Of a stretch of 64,000 nt of DNA, positions 42,617 through 51,073 are shown one piece after another. The stretch's first letter is position 1. Every line of letters begins with the position of its first letter. The notes under the pieces are model-generated. The model was not told the DNA's origin. It saw only the letters and a program-made list of their open reading frames with translations, and searched no databases. Source of the DNA: Peptococcaceae bacterium UBA7702 (GTDB taxonomy: Bacteria; Bacillota; Dehalobacteriia; UBA7702); assembly GCA_002482535.1 (NCBI GenBank), contig DLGE01000001.1, positions 655,513-719,512 of the forward strand, in the 5' to 3' direction. A program made the position numbers and the translations under genes.

Positions 42617-45506
42617 TGAGTGTAATGCCGTCGAAAAACTTGTGCTTGGGACACTGGCTCCTACGTGGCGCTATATTCCCTGCGATGAATTAAAAAGGCA
42701 ACACAGCGACGTCATGGCGGAGTCTATGGTGCAGGCTGCACTTATCAAGCTGAACCCAGAAATCGCCGCAAGTCCTGACCGGGCCGATGATGTGATTTAC
42801 CAACTTCGCAGCATCATATTATCTGTGGCTGGTGAAGGACTAGTTCACGCCAACGAACGCATGATGCAATGGTTTCGTGGAGAACACAGTATGCCTTTCG
42901 GTGAAAACGGAGAGCATGTCCCTGTTAGACTTTTTGACTATGATCGCATAGAGAACAACGATTATATTATAACAAACCAATGGATTTATCCCAAGGTCGA
43001 GGGTGGAAAACGGTTCGATATAGTACTTCTCATCAATGGTTTTCCTGTGGTTATCGGAGAGGCCAAGTCGCCTGTGCGCCCGGCTGTTTCATGGGTAGAT
43101 GGCGCGGACGACATCAACAACATCTATGAAAAAGTGGTTCCGCAAATGTTTGTGCCCAATGTATTTAGCTTTGCTACGGAAGGGAAATGCTTCCGGTACG
43201 GCTCTGTATGTATGCCCATTGATATATGGGGACCATGGCATTCCCCTCGAAACAAAAAAGAGGGTCAGCTAACCGACGTTGCGCGTTCCGTTGGAGCGAT
43301 GCTTCAGCCTGAAATTGTACTGGACATTATGAAGAACTTCACTGTTTTTGCAACGGACAAAAAGCATCGCCGTATTAAGATTATATGCCGGTATCAGCAA
43401 TATGAAGCGGCTAATCTCATTGTGCAGCGTGTAGTTGAGGGTAAAACAAAAAAGGGGCTTATCTGGCATTTTCAGGGCTCTGGAAAATCGCTCCTTATGG
43501 TATTCGCAGCACAGAAAATGCGCCTTATGGAATCATTGAGAAATCCTACAGTCATGATTGTTGTTGACCGCATCGACCTTGATACCCAGATTACGGCTAC
43601 ATTCAACGCCTCCGATATTCCGAATATGATAGGAACAAACTCGCGGCAGGAGCTTATGAAACTGCTCAAAGATGACACTAGGAAGATCATCATTACTACC
43701 ATACACAAATTTGGTGAGGCAGAAGGCTTACTTAACGAGCGCTCCAATATAATTCTTATGGTGGATGAAGCACACCGGACGCAGGAAGGTGATCTCGGTC
43801 AAAAGATGCGCGCAGCCTTACCCAATGCATTTTTGTTTGGGCTCACGGGTACGCCAATTAACAGGTCAGACAGGAATACTTATTGGGCCTTTGGCGCGGA
43901 GTGCGACGAACATGGTTATCTCAGCCGCTATTCCTTTCAGGACTCCATTCGTGATAATGCGACGCTACCGTTGCACTTCGAGGCCGTAGATGTCAAGCTG
44001 CATATTGACAAAGCCGCTATTAACGAAGCTTTTGAACATATGACTGATCAACTTGACGAAGAAGATAAGGACGATGTTGCGAAAAAAGCAGCCAAGCTCT
44101 CTATTCTTATAAAGTCACCTGCACGGGTGCAGGCGGTCTGCCAGCATATTTGCGACCACTTCAAGGAAAAGGTTGAGCCAAACAGCTTTAAGGCACAGAT
44201 TGTCACCTATGACCGGGAATGTTGTGTATTATACAAAGAAGAACTTGATCATATAGTCGGGCCAGACGCTAGCGCCATTGTCATGCACACATCGGGTGGC
44301 AAGGCAGATACTTACGCAAAGTGGAAACTTAGCAAGGATGAAGAAGAAAAGTTGCTGGATAGATTCCGTGACCCAGCAGATCCGCTTAAATTTATCATTG
44401 TCACCTCCAAACTGCTCACAGGCTTTGACGCGCCAATTTTGCAGGCAATGTATTTGGACAAACCTATGCGCGATCACAGTTTATTGCAGGCAATATGTAG
44501 AACTAACCGTGTCTATCCAGGAAAAACACACGGTCTGATTGTCGATTATCTTGGAATCTTTGAAGATGTGGCCTCTGCACTCAATTATGATGAAAAGTCT
44601 GTGCAAGGCGTGATAACTAATATTGAAGCAGTGATAACTGAAATCCCGAGTTTGATCCAGACGTGCCTGGATTATTTTCCCGATGTGGACAGGACAATAG
44701 ACGGATATGAGGGATTGATAGCGGCACAGGAATGCTTACCGAATAATGAGCAACGGGATAAATTTGCCGCAGACTTTTCCGTTCTTACAAAGGCGTGGGA
44801 GGCGATTTCTCCAGATGCACGATTGAGCGGATATACTAAAGATTACAAGTGGCTATCGCAAGTATATGAGTCTATAAAGCCTCCCAGCGGAAGAGGAAAA
44901 CTCTTGTGGCACGCCCTGGGTGCAAAAACAATAGAACTTGTCCACGAAAACATAACGCTTGACACCATAGATGATGATCTTGAGACGCTAGTTCTGGACG
45001 CAGATATACTGGAAGGCTTAATAAAGACACTTGACGCAAGGAAAAAAGGTAAGGAAATCGAAATCAAACTAATAGCACGATTCCGAAAGCATAAGGGAAA
45101 TCCAACTTTTGAAGCCTTGGGCGAGCGGCTTGAGCGTATCAAGGAGCAGCATGAACAAGGGCTGATGAATAGCATCGCTTATCTAAAAGCATTGCTGGAG
45201 TTGGCCAAGGATACTGTTGAAGCAGAACAAAAAGTGGAGACTAGAGATGAAATTGACAAAGGAAAAGCTGCTCTTACAGAGTTATTTGCCGAATCGCGAA
45301 ATGAAAATACACCAATCATTGTTGAACGCATCGTAAATGATATAGACGAAATCGTACGTCTGGTACGCTTTCCTGATTGGCAGTATACTACAGCAGGTGA
45401 AAGACTGGTTCGTAAAGAACTCCGAAAAATTTTATATGTAAAATATAAAATTCAGGATCAGGAACTCTTTGATAAAGCGTATGGCTATATCAAGACATAC
45501 TATTGA
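42609..45506 (+). CDS. hsdR: Type I restriction endonuclease subunit HsdR
   Basis: A 965-residue translocating nuclease. The N-terminal PD-(D/E)xK site shows Asp137 in RFDIVLLING and Glu151-Ala-Lys153 in GEAKSP. The helicase part has Walker A QGSGKS (residues 289-294), DEAH (386-389), LTGTPINRSD and later SKLLTGFDAPILQAMYLDKP and LQAICRTNRVYP. It cleaves unmodified DNA after ATP-driven translocation and completes the type I system. ATG 42609 follows GGGAGG (42595-42600). A terminator-like hairpin follows at 45564. All expected motifs are present, so the nuclease is likely active. Confidence 0.94.
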   Translation: MFDECNAVEKLVLGTLAPTWRYIPCDELKRQHSDVMAESMVQAALIKLNPEIAASPDRADDVIYQLRSIILSVAGEGLVHANERMMQWFRGEHSMPFGENGEHVPVRLFDYDRIENNDYIITNQWIYPKVEGGKRFDIVLLINGFPVVIGEAKSPVRPAVSWVDGADDINNIYEKVVPQMFVPNVFSFATEGKCFRYGSVCMPIDIWGPWHSPRNKKEGQLTDVARSVGAMLQPEIVLDIMKNFTVFATDKKHRRIKIICRYQQYEAANLIVQRVVEGKTKKGLIWHFQGSGKSLLMVFAAQKMRLMESLRNPTVMIVVDRIDLDTQITATFNASDIPNMIGTNSRQELMKLLKDDTRKIIITTIHKFGEAEGLLNERSNIILMVDEAHRTQEGDLGQKMRAALPNAFLFGLTGTPINRSDRNTYWAFGAECDEHGYLSRYSFQDSIRDNATLPLHFEAVDVKLHIDKAAINEAFEHMTDQLDEEDKDDVAKKAAKLSILIKSPARVQAVCQHICDHFKEKVEPNSFKAQIVTYDRECCVLYKEELDHIVGPDASAIVMHTSGGKADTYAKWKLSKDEEEKLLDRFRDPADPLKFIIVTSKLLTGFDAPILQAMYLDKPMRDHSLLQAICRTNRVYPGKTHGLIVDYLGIFEDVASALNYDEKSVQGVITNIEAVITEIPSLIQTCLDYFPDVDRTIDGYEGLIAAQECLPNNEQRDKFAADFSVLTKAWEAISPDARLSGYTKDYKWLSQVYESIKPPSGRGKLLWHALGAKTIELVHENITLDTIDDDLETLVLDADILEGLIKTLDARKKGKEIEIKLIARFRKHKGNPTFEALGERLERIKEQHEQGLMNSIAYLKALLELAKDTVEAEQKVETRDEIDKGKAALTELFAESRNENTPIIVERIVNDIDEIVRLVRFPDWQYTTAGERLVRKELRKILYVKYKIQDQELFDKAYGYIKTYY

Positions 45507-45563
45507 TAATTTTTTGATCTTTTTCAAGAGTCTGCGATAAAGACATAGACTAAGAAATATAAA

Positions 45564-45607
45564 AGAGGGAGCGGACCTTGTATGAAGGTGGTCTGTTCTC
45601 TTTTTTT
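45564..45607 (+). terminator. Terminator after hsdR
   Basis: An imperfect stem between AGAGGGAGCGGACC (about 45564-45576) and GGTCTGTTCTCT (about 45590-45601) is followed by seven Ts (45601-45607). The pairing has a few mismatches, but the U-tract is strong. Confidence 0.6.
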
Positions 45608-45674
45608 ATAGTTCGTGCGTTAACTTGTTGCGGTTTCTAGCCCATGCTATTCACGGGCAGACTGCCCCCTGGAA

Positions 45675-45741
45675 GCGTCCTCAAGGACGCGCAGCCGCCC
45701 CCGAACGGGGGCGTTCAGTGGGGATTGGGGAACCTTCCCCA
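45675..45741. repeat. Three tandem GC-rich hairpins
   Basis: Three inverted repeats follow each other: GCGTCC/GGACGC (45675-45690), CGCCCCC-GAA-C-GGGGGCG (45696-45713) and TGGGGAA/TTCCCCA (45726-45741). No coding frame is convincing here. Together with the oriT-like motif just downstream they mark a structured non-coding block of about 350 bases between hsdR and the XRE gene. Confidence 0.55.
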
Positions 45742-45787
45742 ACAAGCATTTTTGCGAAATTGCCCGCAGGGGAATTAAAGCAAAAAA

Positions 45788-45818
45788 GCAAGGTGTGTAC
45801 CACCTTGCCCTGCTTGCC
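45788..45818 (+). other. oriT: Candidate origin of transfer (oriT)
   Basis: The inverted repeat GCAAGGTG-TGTAC-CACCTTGC (45788-45808) is followed directly by CCTGC (45809-45813), close to the CCTG^C nick core of RP4-like MOBP origins, and then by TTGCC. An 8-bp inverted repeat a few bases before the nick is the usual MOBP arrangement, and the element encodes a MOBP-type relaxase and MobC. However, those genes lie 8-11 kb away. Assignment is by motif only. Confidence 0.4.
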
Positions 45819-45856
45819 AATTTTGTTTTTCGTCATCCAACATATGATTCAATCGT

Positions 45857-46210
45857 CTATTCATCAGCGTCTTTGGATTCTGCAATTCCCCTCGCGGTTG
45901 AGGACATGATAATAAGGTCCCTATCGTCCATTTTATCAAGCAAGCTATCAAGTTGTCTCCGCCGCGTTGTCTTAATTTCATTCTTGTTTGAGAAGAAGAA
46001 TTGATCTACCGATATATCAAGAAGTGTGACAAGCTCGTAAAATATTTGCAGACTTGGATGTTGGCCATTATTCTCAATAGAAGCAAGATATCGAGGTGAG
46101 ATATCAAGTCTGTCGCTTACATCTTTCCGCGACATTTTATGTTCATTTCTCGCTTCTTTTATGGCACTTCCAAAACTTTTGAAATTGTAAAGCTGAACTT
46201 CTCGTTTCAT
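45857..46210 (-). CDS. XRE-family regulator on the minus strand
   Basis: A 117-residue HTH protein read on the minus strand, with GSAIKEARNEHKMSRKDVSD, RLDISPRYLASIENNGQHPS and LQIFYELVTLLDISVDQFFF forming a standard XRE domain and a charged C-terminal helix. It lies divergently to the signalling cluster, whose promoter is about 180 bases beyond its start, so it may regulate either its own transfer region or that cluster. Upstream of ATG 46210 on its strand is GAGGGTGAT, a fair ribosome binding site. Confidence 0.8.
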   Translation of the reverse strand: MKREVQLYNFKSFGSAIKEARNEHKMSRKDVSDRLDISPRYLASIENNGQHPSLQIFYELVTLLDISVDQFFFSNKNEIKTTRRRQLDSLLDKMDDRDLIIMSSTARGIAESKDADE

Positions 46211-46385
46211 GTTGTTATATCACCCTCTTACATTCTACAGTTCATCACCCTCCCTGAATATGAGTATACATTTCATCAGCCTGACCTAAATAGTTCATGT
46301 TATAATAAGCTGTATTGGATTAGATTCCTGCAATATTCTATAATATCAAATCACACAAAGAAAATTTACAATATGTAAATCAAAA

Positions 46386-46414
46386 TTGACAAAAATGTTT
46401 CGGAGTCGTATATT
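46386..46414 (+). promoter_or_regulatory. Strong promoter ahead of the signalling cluster
   Basis: TTGACA (46386-46391), a 17-base spacer and TATATT (46409-46414) match the sigma-A consensus at 11 of 12 positions. The first start codon is 80 bases downstream (46494), after AAGGAG (46477-46482). It is the only strong promoter I find for the cluster. The remainder of the 283-base gap (46211-46493) is AT-rich with no further feature I can support. Confidence 0.7.
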
Positions 46415-46493
46415 ATAGATAGAAACCAAAATCTCTCAAGAGCCACCAAAGAAATTTTTCATTACTTTTGCAAATCAAGGAGCTGACAACACC

Positions 46494-48050
46494 ATGAAGA
46501 AACTTACAAATCTAAGACTCATACTGGAGTATTTTGAGGTGCCCAATCGGGATTTGGCACAAGCTATCAATGTGAGTCCGTCCATGGTGAGTAACTGGGT
46601 TCAGGGAAAGCGTGCGCTACGTGCCTCTTCCGGTTCGGTTGTCGCAATTGCGGACTACGTTTTATCCAGACGCAGGCTGGAAACCAGAGATATTACATGG
46701 CTGAAAAAGCAATTTGAACAGGCCGGTATTTCCACAGACTTTGATTCCGCTTCTGATATTAAACGTAACCTCATCATCTGGCTTGCAGATGACGGGCAGG
46801 AAGTGCTGGAAATATTTAAAAAGACGGGCAATATACAAATCGCAAATGAGCAGAGCGACGCCGCCAATTCATCACCATATTTATACAGCATTGGCCCTGC
46901 CGGGAGAATCTATAGTAATGATTACTCGGCTAGGGCCGGTGTCTTGGATATTTCACTGCGCCTGGGTCGCATCTTTGAAACGATGAAAGAAGATACGACA
47001 ATTGATATTTGTCTGTCCAGCGAGGCTGTCACAACGATCATGGAGGATGTCTTTATTGCGGAAATTATGAAAGCGTTTCAAACGAAAAATATGCGTTTGA
47101 GGATGCTTGTGGCCCTTTCAAGCAATTCCATTTCACTCTCCAGAATTATAGCCGCCTATACCCCTATGATTGTAAGCGGAAAAATGGAGCTGTATATCTC
47201 CCATGGGATGATGCAGCCCATGATTCATCAGACCAGCATATTTATTCCCGATACTTGTGCGGTGGCTATTACGGAGCTTCCTGATTCGTTTTCCCCTCCC
47301 GCCGCTCTGTTCATAACAGAAAACATTTTTCTAAAAGATTCAGCGGATGGATTTGATCGTGTTGTACGCTTTGCGCAGCCGCTGATGCAATTCTACCCGG
47401 ACAATATTTTGAAAAGCATTATCGATTTGTTTAGTAGAGAATTCTGTGATGATGGGGATATGGATATACAAAGCGACAGCCTGAATCCTCTCATGCTGGA
47501 ACCTTCGGAGTATATTGAAATATTGGAACAGAAAGGCTTTAAGGGCAACGCCCTTGAATGGCGCAGCGATGAATACCTCCGCATCAAAAACGGCTTTGAA
47601 AGCAATTTGAAAAACGGAGTCCAATTCCGTGAAATTATCTCTGCGGACTTCCTGAAGAATATGGTCGTCAATGGGTGCTGCGAATTACCCTCCATGTATT
47701 TTATGGATACAGGGAAAACACTGCTTCAAACAAAATCTTGCGCCGCTTTATTAGCCGGATACATCAGGATGCTAAAAAATTACCCGAATTACAACCTATA
47801 TGTTGCCCCCCATCTGGATGAAACGCAAATGGGCACAAGACATATCAAGCACGGCAGACACGTTACGCTTAATCCATGGAAAGAGGAACCGAAACTTATC
47901 TTCTCAGATCAGATGATTATGATCCATGAATTTCAAACGTACTTCAATGAGCTGTGGATGAACTTATCCGCAGGAACGCGCGAGAACAGCATATCTCTTT
48001 TAGAAATTATGTTGCAGGAAGTCGAAAAGCTTATCGGACAGGAGGCGTAA
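46494..48050 (+). CDS. HTH protein with a large unassigned sensor-like domain
   Basis: A 518-residue protein. The N-terminal about 60 residues form a helix-turn-helix, with YFEVPNRDLAQAINVSPSMV and SNWVQGKRALRASSGSVVAI. The rest (about 130-515) is a soluble alpha/beta region I cannot assign; it includes DICLSSEAVTTIMEDVFIAE, RLRMLVALSSNSISLSRIIA and ELPSMYFMDTGKTLLQTKSC. It has no visible catalytic motif or membrane helix. It is first in the cluster behind the strong promoter and ends four bases before the FHA-kinase gene. The likely role is a ligand-responsive regulator of the operon. Confidence 0.55.
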   Translation: MKKLTNLRLILEYFEVPNRDLAQAINVSPSMVSNWVQGKRALRASSGSVVAIADYVLSRRRLETRDITWLKKQFEQAGISTDFDSASDIKRNLIIWLADDGQEVLEIFKKTGNIQIANEQSDAANSSPYLYSIGPAGRIYSNDYSARAGVLDISLRLGRIFETMKEDTTIDICLSSEAVTTIMEDVFIAEIMKAFQTKNMRLRMLVALSSNSISLSRIIAAYTPMIVSGKMELYISHGMMQPMIHQTSIFIPDTCAVAITELPDSFSPPAALFITENIFLKDSADGFDRVVRFAQPLMQFYPDNILKSIIDLFSREFCDDGDMDIQSDSLNPLMLEPSEYIEILEQKGFKGNALEWRSDEYLRIKNGFESNLKNGVQFREIISADFLKNMVVNGCCELPSMYFMDTGKTLLQTKSCAALLAGYIRMLKNYPNYNLYVAPHLDETQMGTRHIKHGRHVTLNPWKEEPKLIFSDQMIMIHEFQTYFNELWMNLSAGTRENSISLLEIMLQEVEKLIGQEA

Positions 48051-48054
48051 GTCT

Positions 48055-49983
48055 ATGCCATCAAAAGTTATTTTAAAGGTCACGAAGGGGGAGCTTTCCG
48101 GGAAGGAATTCACCTATTCGGAAAAAGAACAACTCTTTATCGGCAGGCAGGAAGATTGTGCAATCGTGTTGCCGGATAAGTCCGTATCCCGCTATCATTG
48201 CATGCTGGAAGTTACGCCTCCTTATGTTACGGTGCGCGATTTTGGGAGCCTGAACGGAACGTTCTTAAATGGAGAAAAAATCGGGGGTCGCGAACGCTCC
48301 ATATCGGCGGAGGACGCCCAGAAGGAATATCACGAGGAATTCGATCTGCATGATGGGAATACGCTTGGCCTCGGTAAGCATTGCGAGTTGACCCTGCGTA
48401 CAATAGCGGCTATATACTGCGCGGACTGCGGCGAAGAAGTATTAGGGGCAGATGAGGTCGGGAACGGAGAAACCACCCCCGACGATGCTCCGCAAACGTA
48501 TGTGAATGACAAAGGCGAACCGATTTGTGAAGCATGCTATTCGCGGCGTGAAGCGAAGAAACAGGATGATGCGCTGGCTGCGGTAGAGAAAGAGCGCATT
48601 GAAAACGCGCGTATCGAACAGGCGCGCTTGGAAGAGGAACGTCTGGAAGGTGAAAAAAAGCGCAAAGACGCGGAAGCCGTTGCTGAAGCGCTTGCAAAGA
48701 AACTGAAAGCGGCAGCGGACAGAGCGGCCAAAGAGGAGGCCGAGCGCGAACACATGAAAGCGGTGGCAGCCGCAGCAGCGCTTAAAAAAGCCGAGGAAGA
48801 ATTACAATGCAAACAGGATGAACAGCGCAAATCCGAAGAAGAACAGCGCATGCGCGCAGCGGAAGAAAACGAACGCCGCGAGGCCGAACGTAAGCATCTG
48901 GAAGAAATGAAAAATCAACAGGCGGAGAAAAGGTGTATTGGATGCGGTATGCAGTTTACACCTAAAACGCCGGACAGAAATCTTTGCCCCAAGTGCGCCG
49001 GTGATCGGGAAAAGGTATTGGAAGCGATCCTCAAGCAGAAACTGGGCACTGCCATTGTCCAGCCGGAAAAAGACAGAACCCCCGCGAGCCTTAAAAGCCT
49101 TCGCAAGGTGAAACGCTTGGGCGCGGGCGGAATGGGCGAAGTCTGGTTGGTTCAGGAAGAAAAAACGGGCGAGAAATTTGCGCTTAAAACCATGCTTCCC
49201 CAGGTGGCGGCGGATAAGAAGTCCAAGGATTCCTTTCTGCGGGAAGCCCTTCTCGGCGAAGCTTTAGATCACAAAAACGTGATCAAAGTCTATAAAACAG
49301 GCTGTGAGAGCGGCGTATTTTTTATCCTCATGGAATTGTGCGAAGGCGGCAGTGTGGATAAATACATGCAGCGATGCGGCGGCAGGCTCCCGCTTGACGT
49401 TGCGACTTACATTATCCTACAAGTGCTGGATGGATTGGAATATGCGCATCATGCGGATGTCAGCGTAAAATGCGGATGGCGGGCCAAAAGCGCAACGGGT
49501 GTTGTCCACCGCGACTTTAAGCCGGGCAACATTTTTCTCGCTGACGGTAATAAATATCCGATAGCAAAGGTCGCTGACTTTGGGTTAGCAAAAGCATTTG
49601 AAACAGCAGGGCTTTCCAAGCATACTCGTACAGGAACGGCAGCGGGTACTCCCGTGTTCCAGCCCCGCCAGCAGATTGCAAATTATAAATATTCCAAACC
49701 GGAAGTGGACGTTTGGGCGGCAGCAGCCAGTTACTACAACATGCTGACCGGTAATATTCCAAAGGACATCCACGGGAAAGATGTTTGGCTGGAGATGTTT
49801 ACAGGAGAGGTTGTCCCCATACGGCGGCGAAATCCGCAGGTGCCGGAAAAACTGGCGGCTGTAATTGATCAGGCGCTTGTTGAAAAGCCGGAAATCGGTA
49901 TTAAGACTGCCGCAGAGTTGAAACGCCAAATGATCGCGGCACTTCCTGATGATATCAAGCAAATGGTTAGAGGTGTCCTTTGA
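48055..49983 (+). CDS. FHA domain-zinc ribbon-coiled coil-Ser/Thr protein kinase
   Basis: A 642-residue protein. An FHA domain (about 5-115) has the phosphothreonine-binding residues GR (30-31), S45-R-Y-H48 and SLNGTFLNG. Two Cys pairs follow in CADCGEEV...CEACYSRR. A long Glu/Lys/Ala coiled coil (about 170-290) leads to a second zinc ribbon (about 298-320, CIGCG...CPKCAG). The C-terminal kinase (about 345-620) has GAGGMGEVW (glycine loop), Lys378, HRDFKPGN (485-492) and DFG (508-510), all intact. Kinase plus FHA suggests it reads its own or a partner's phosphothreonines. It is coupled to the PP2C gene by a one-base overlap. Confidence 0.88.
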   Translation: MPSKVILKVTKGELSGKEFTYSEKEQLFIGRQEDCAIVLPDKSVSRYHCMLEVTPPYVTVRDFGSLNGTFLNGEKIGGRERSISAEDAQKEYHEEFDLHDGNTLGLGKHCELTLRTIAAIYCADCGEEVLGADEVGNGETTPDDAPQTYVNDKGEPICEACYSRREAKKQDDALAAVEKERIENARIEQARLEEERLEGEKKRKDAEAVAEALAKKLKAAADRAAKEEAEREHMKAVAAAAALKKAEEELQCKQDEQRKSEEEQRMRAAEENERREAERKHLEEMKNQQAEKRCIGCGMQFTPKTPDRNLCPKCAGDREKVLEAILKQKLGTAIVQPEKDRTPASLKSLRKVKRLGAGGMGEVWLVQEEKTGEKFALKTMLPQVAADKKSKDSFLREALLGEALDHKNVIKVYKTGCESGVFFILMELCEGGSVDKYMQRCGGRLPLDVATYIILQVLDGLEYAHHADVSVKCGWRAKSATGVVHRDFKPGNIFLADGNKYPIAKVADFGLAKAFETAGLSKHTRTGTAAGTPVFQPRQQIANYKYSKPEVDVWAAAASYYNMLTGNIPKDIHGKDVWLEMFTGEVVPIRRRNPQVPEKLAAVIDQALVEKPEIGIKTAAELKRQMIAALPDDIKQMVRGVL

Positions 49984-50747
49984 TGAAGTGTACAATATCT
50001 ACTTTTACATATGGCTTTTCTTTCGCCGGGCAAAAGGATATCGGTCAGCGCAGAAACACCAACCAGGATGAAATTATCCTTTGCCCGGATATCGGTGTAT
50101 TTGCTGTTTCCGATGGTATGGGCGGTCTTCAGCAGGGCGCAAAAGCGTCTGCATATGTACGAGAATCCATTCCCGCGATGATGCCGTTCGCACTCAAAGA
50201 TGCAGAGACACCCGAAGAAGCCGGAGCCGCTTTTGCCGAAACTGTCCGTATGGTCAGTGACGGATTGTTCAACACGGCAAACACGGAGGCGCATATCGGC
50301 TTTGGCGCAACTTTCTGTGGCGTGTGGCTATACCGGAACAAGGCAATTTTTGTAAATCTCGGCGACAGTCGCGGCTACCTGTTGCGAAAATATAAAAAAA
50401 CAATCATGCAGGTCACGGAAGATCATAATATCGCCGCTATTATGGTCAAAAACGGTGAGCTTTCGAAGGACGGCGCAACAGGGCATCCGGCAAGTTCCCG
50501 GCTTACCCGATTTGTAGGAATGAACGCGCCCGCGCTGCCGGACTATTTTATCTGTGACGTTGAACCGGGAGATCGAATCCTTTTATGCAGCGACGGGTTA
50601 TACGGTATGGCTCGCGACTATGGGCTTGCTCGTATCCTACGCAGCAGCAAAAGTCCCCGAACCGTCTGTGAGAGATTAATCCGGGAAGCGAATGAAAACG
50701 GTGGAAACGATAACATCTCAGCGGTCTATATTAAAATCGTATCGTGA
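49983..50747 (+). CDS. PP2C-family protein phosphatase
   Basis: A 254-residue serine/threonine phosphatase. PP2C metal-binding motifs are visible in order: RRNTNQDE, VFAVSDGMGGLQQGA, GDSRGYLLRKYK, CSDGLYGM and NGGNDNISAVYI. No extra domain or membrane segment is seen. It would reverse the phosphorylation made by the neighbouring kinases. ATG 49983 overlaps the kinase stop by one base; the in-frame TTG 49980 just before it is less likely. The kinase-then-phosphatase order is a common regulatory pair. Confidence 0.93.
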   Translation: MKCTISTFTYGFSFAGQKDIGQRRNTNQDEIILCPDIGVFAVSDGMGGLQQGAKASAYVRESIPAMMPFALKDAETPEEAGAAFAETVRMVSDGLFNTANTEAHIGFGATFCGVWLYRNKAIFVNLGDSRGYLLRKYKKTIMQVTEDHNIAAIMVKNGELSKDGATGHPASSRLTRFVGMNAPALPDYFICDVEPGDRILLCSDGLYGMARDYGLARILRSSKSPRTVCERLIREANENGGNDNISAVYIKIVS

Positions 50748-50842
50748 GTTTTCATAGTGTCAATTGACAGAAGTGCAAGTTTCAAACACTTTCAGAAGAA
50801 ATCAGCTACAATGACCATATAAAAGGTAAGGAGGCTGTATCT

Positions 50843-51034
50843 ATGGAAGATTTTGATATGAATAAAGAGTATACCAACGAGGATTTTGACAGGATGCTGG
50901 TGCCGCTGTATGACGCCAATGGATACCCTTATCTGGATGAATATGAATATATCGACGCGCAATATACCAACGACGAGGTTGAGCGGCTCCGCTATGTATA
51001 CTTTCGGCAGAAGAAAGAGCGTGAAAAAGAGTAA
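50843..51034 (+). CDS. Small acidic protein of unknown function
   Basis: A 63-residue, strongly acidic and Tyr-rich protein, MEDFDMNKEYTNEDFDRMLV then PYLDEYEYIDAQYTNDEVER. ATG 50843 has an excellent ribosome binding site, AAGGAGG at 50827-50833. It sits in the gap between the PP2C gene and the WD40-kinase gene, and the 95 bases upstream hold a TACAAT (50807-50812) without a clear -35. It has no known domain. A role as a regulatory subunit or kinase substrate is possible but unsupported. Confidence 0.55.
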   Translation: MEDFDMNKEYTNEDFDRMLVPLYDANGYPYLDEYEYIDAQYTNDEVERLRYVYFRQKKEREKE

Positions 51035-51073
51035 GCAGAGCGCTAGTATCTCTATCGCATGAGGGGTGATATC

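Noticed and set aside
45609..45856. An open frame of 94 codons from 45625 across the hairpin block.
   Set aside because: It crosses three hairpins and the oriT-like repeat, lacks a ribosome binding site and has no recognisable product.
50764..50812. A possible promoter with TTGACA (50764-50769) and TACAAT (50807-50812) before the 63-residue gene.
   Set aside because: The two boxes are 37 bases apart, far from the usual 16-18, and neither has a convincing partner. I do not call a promoter here.
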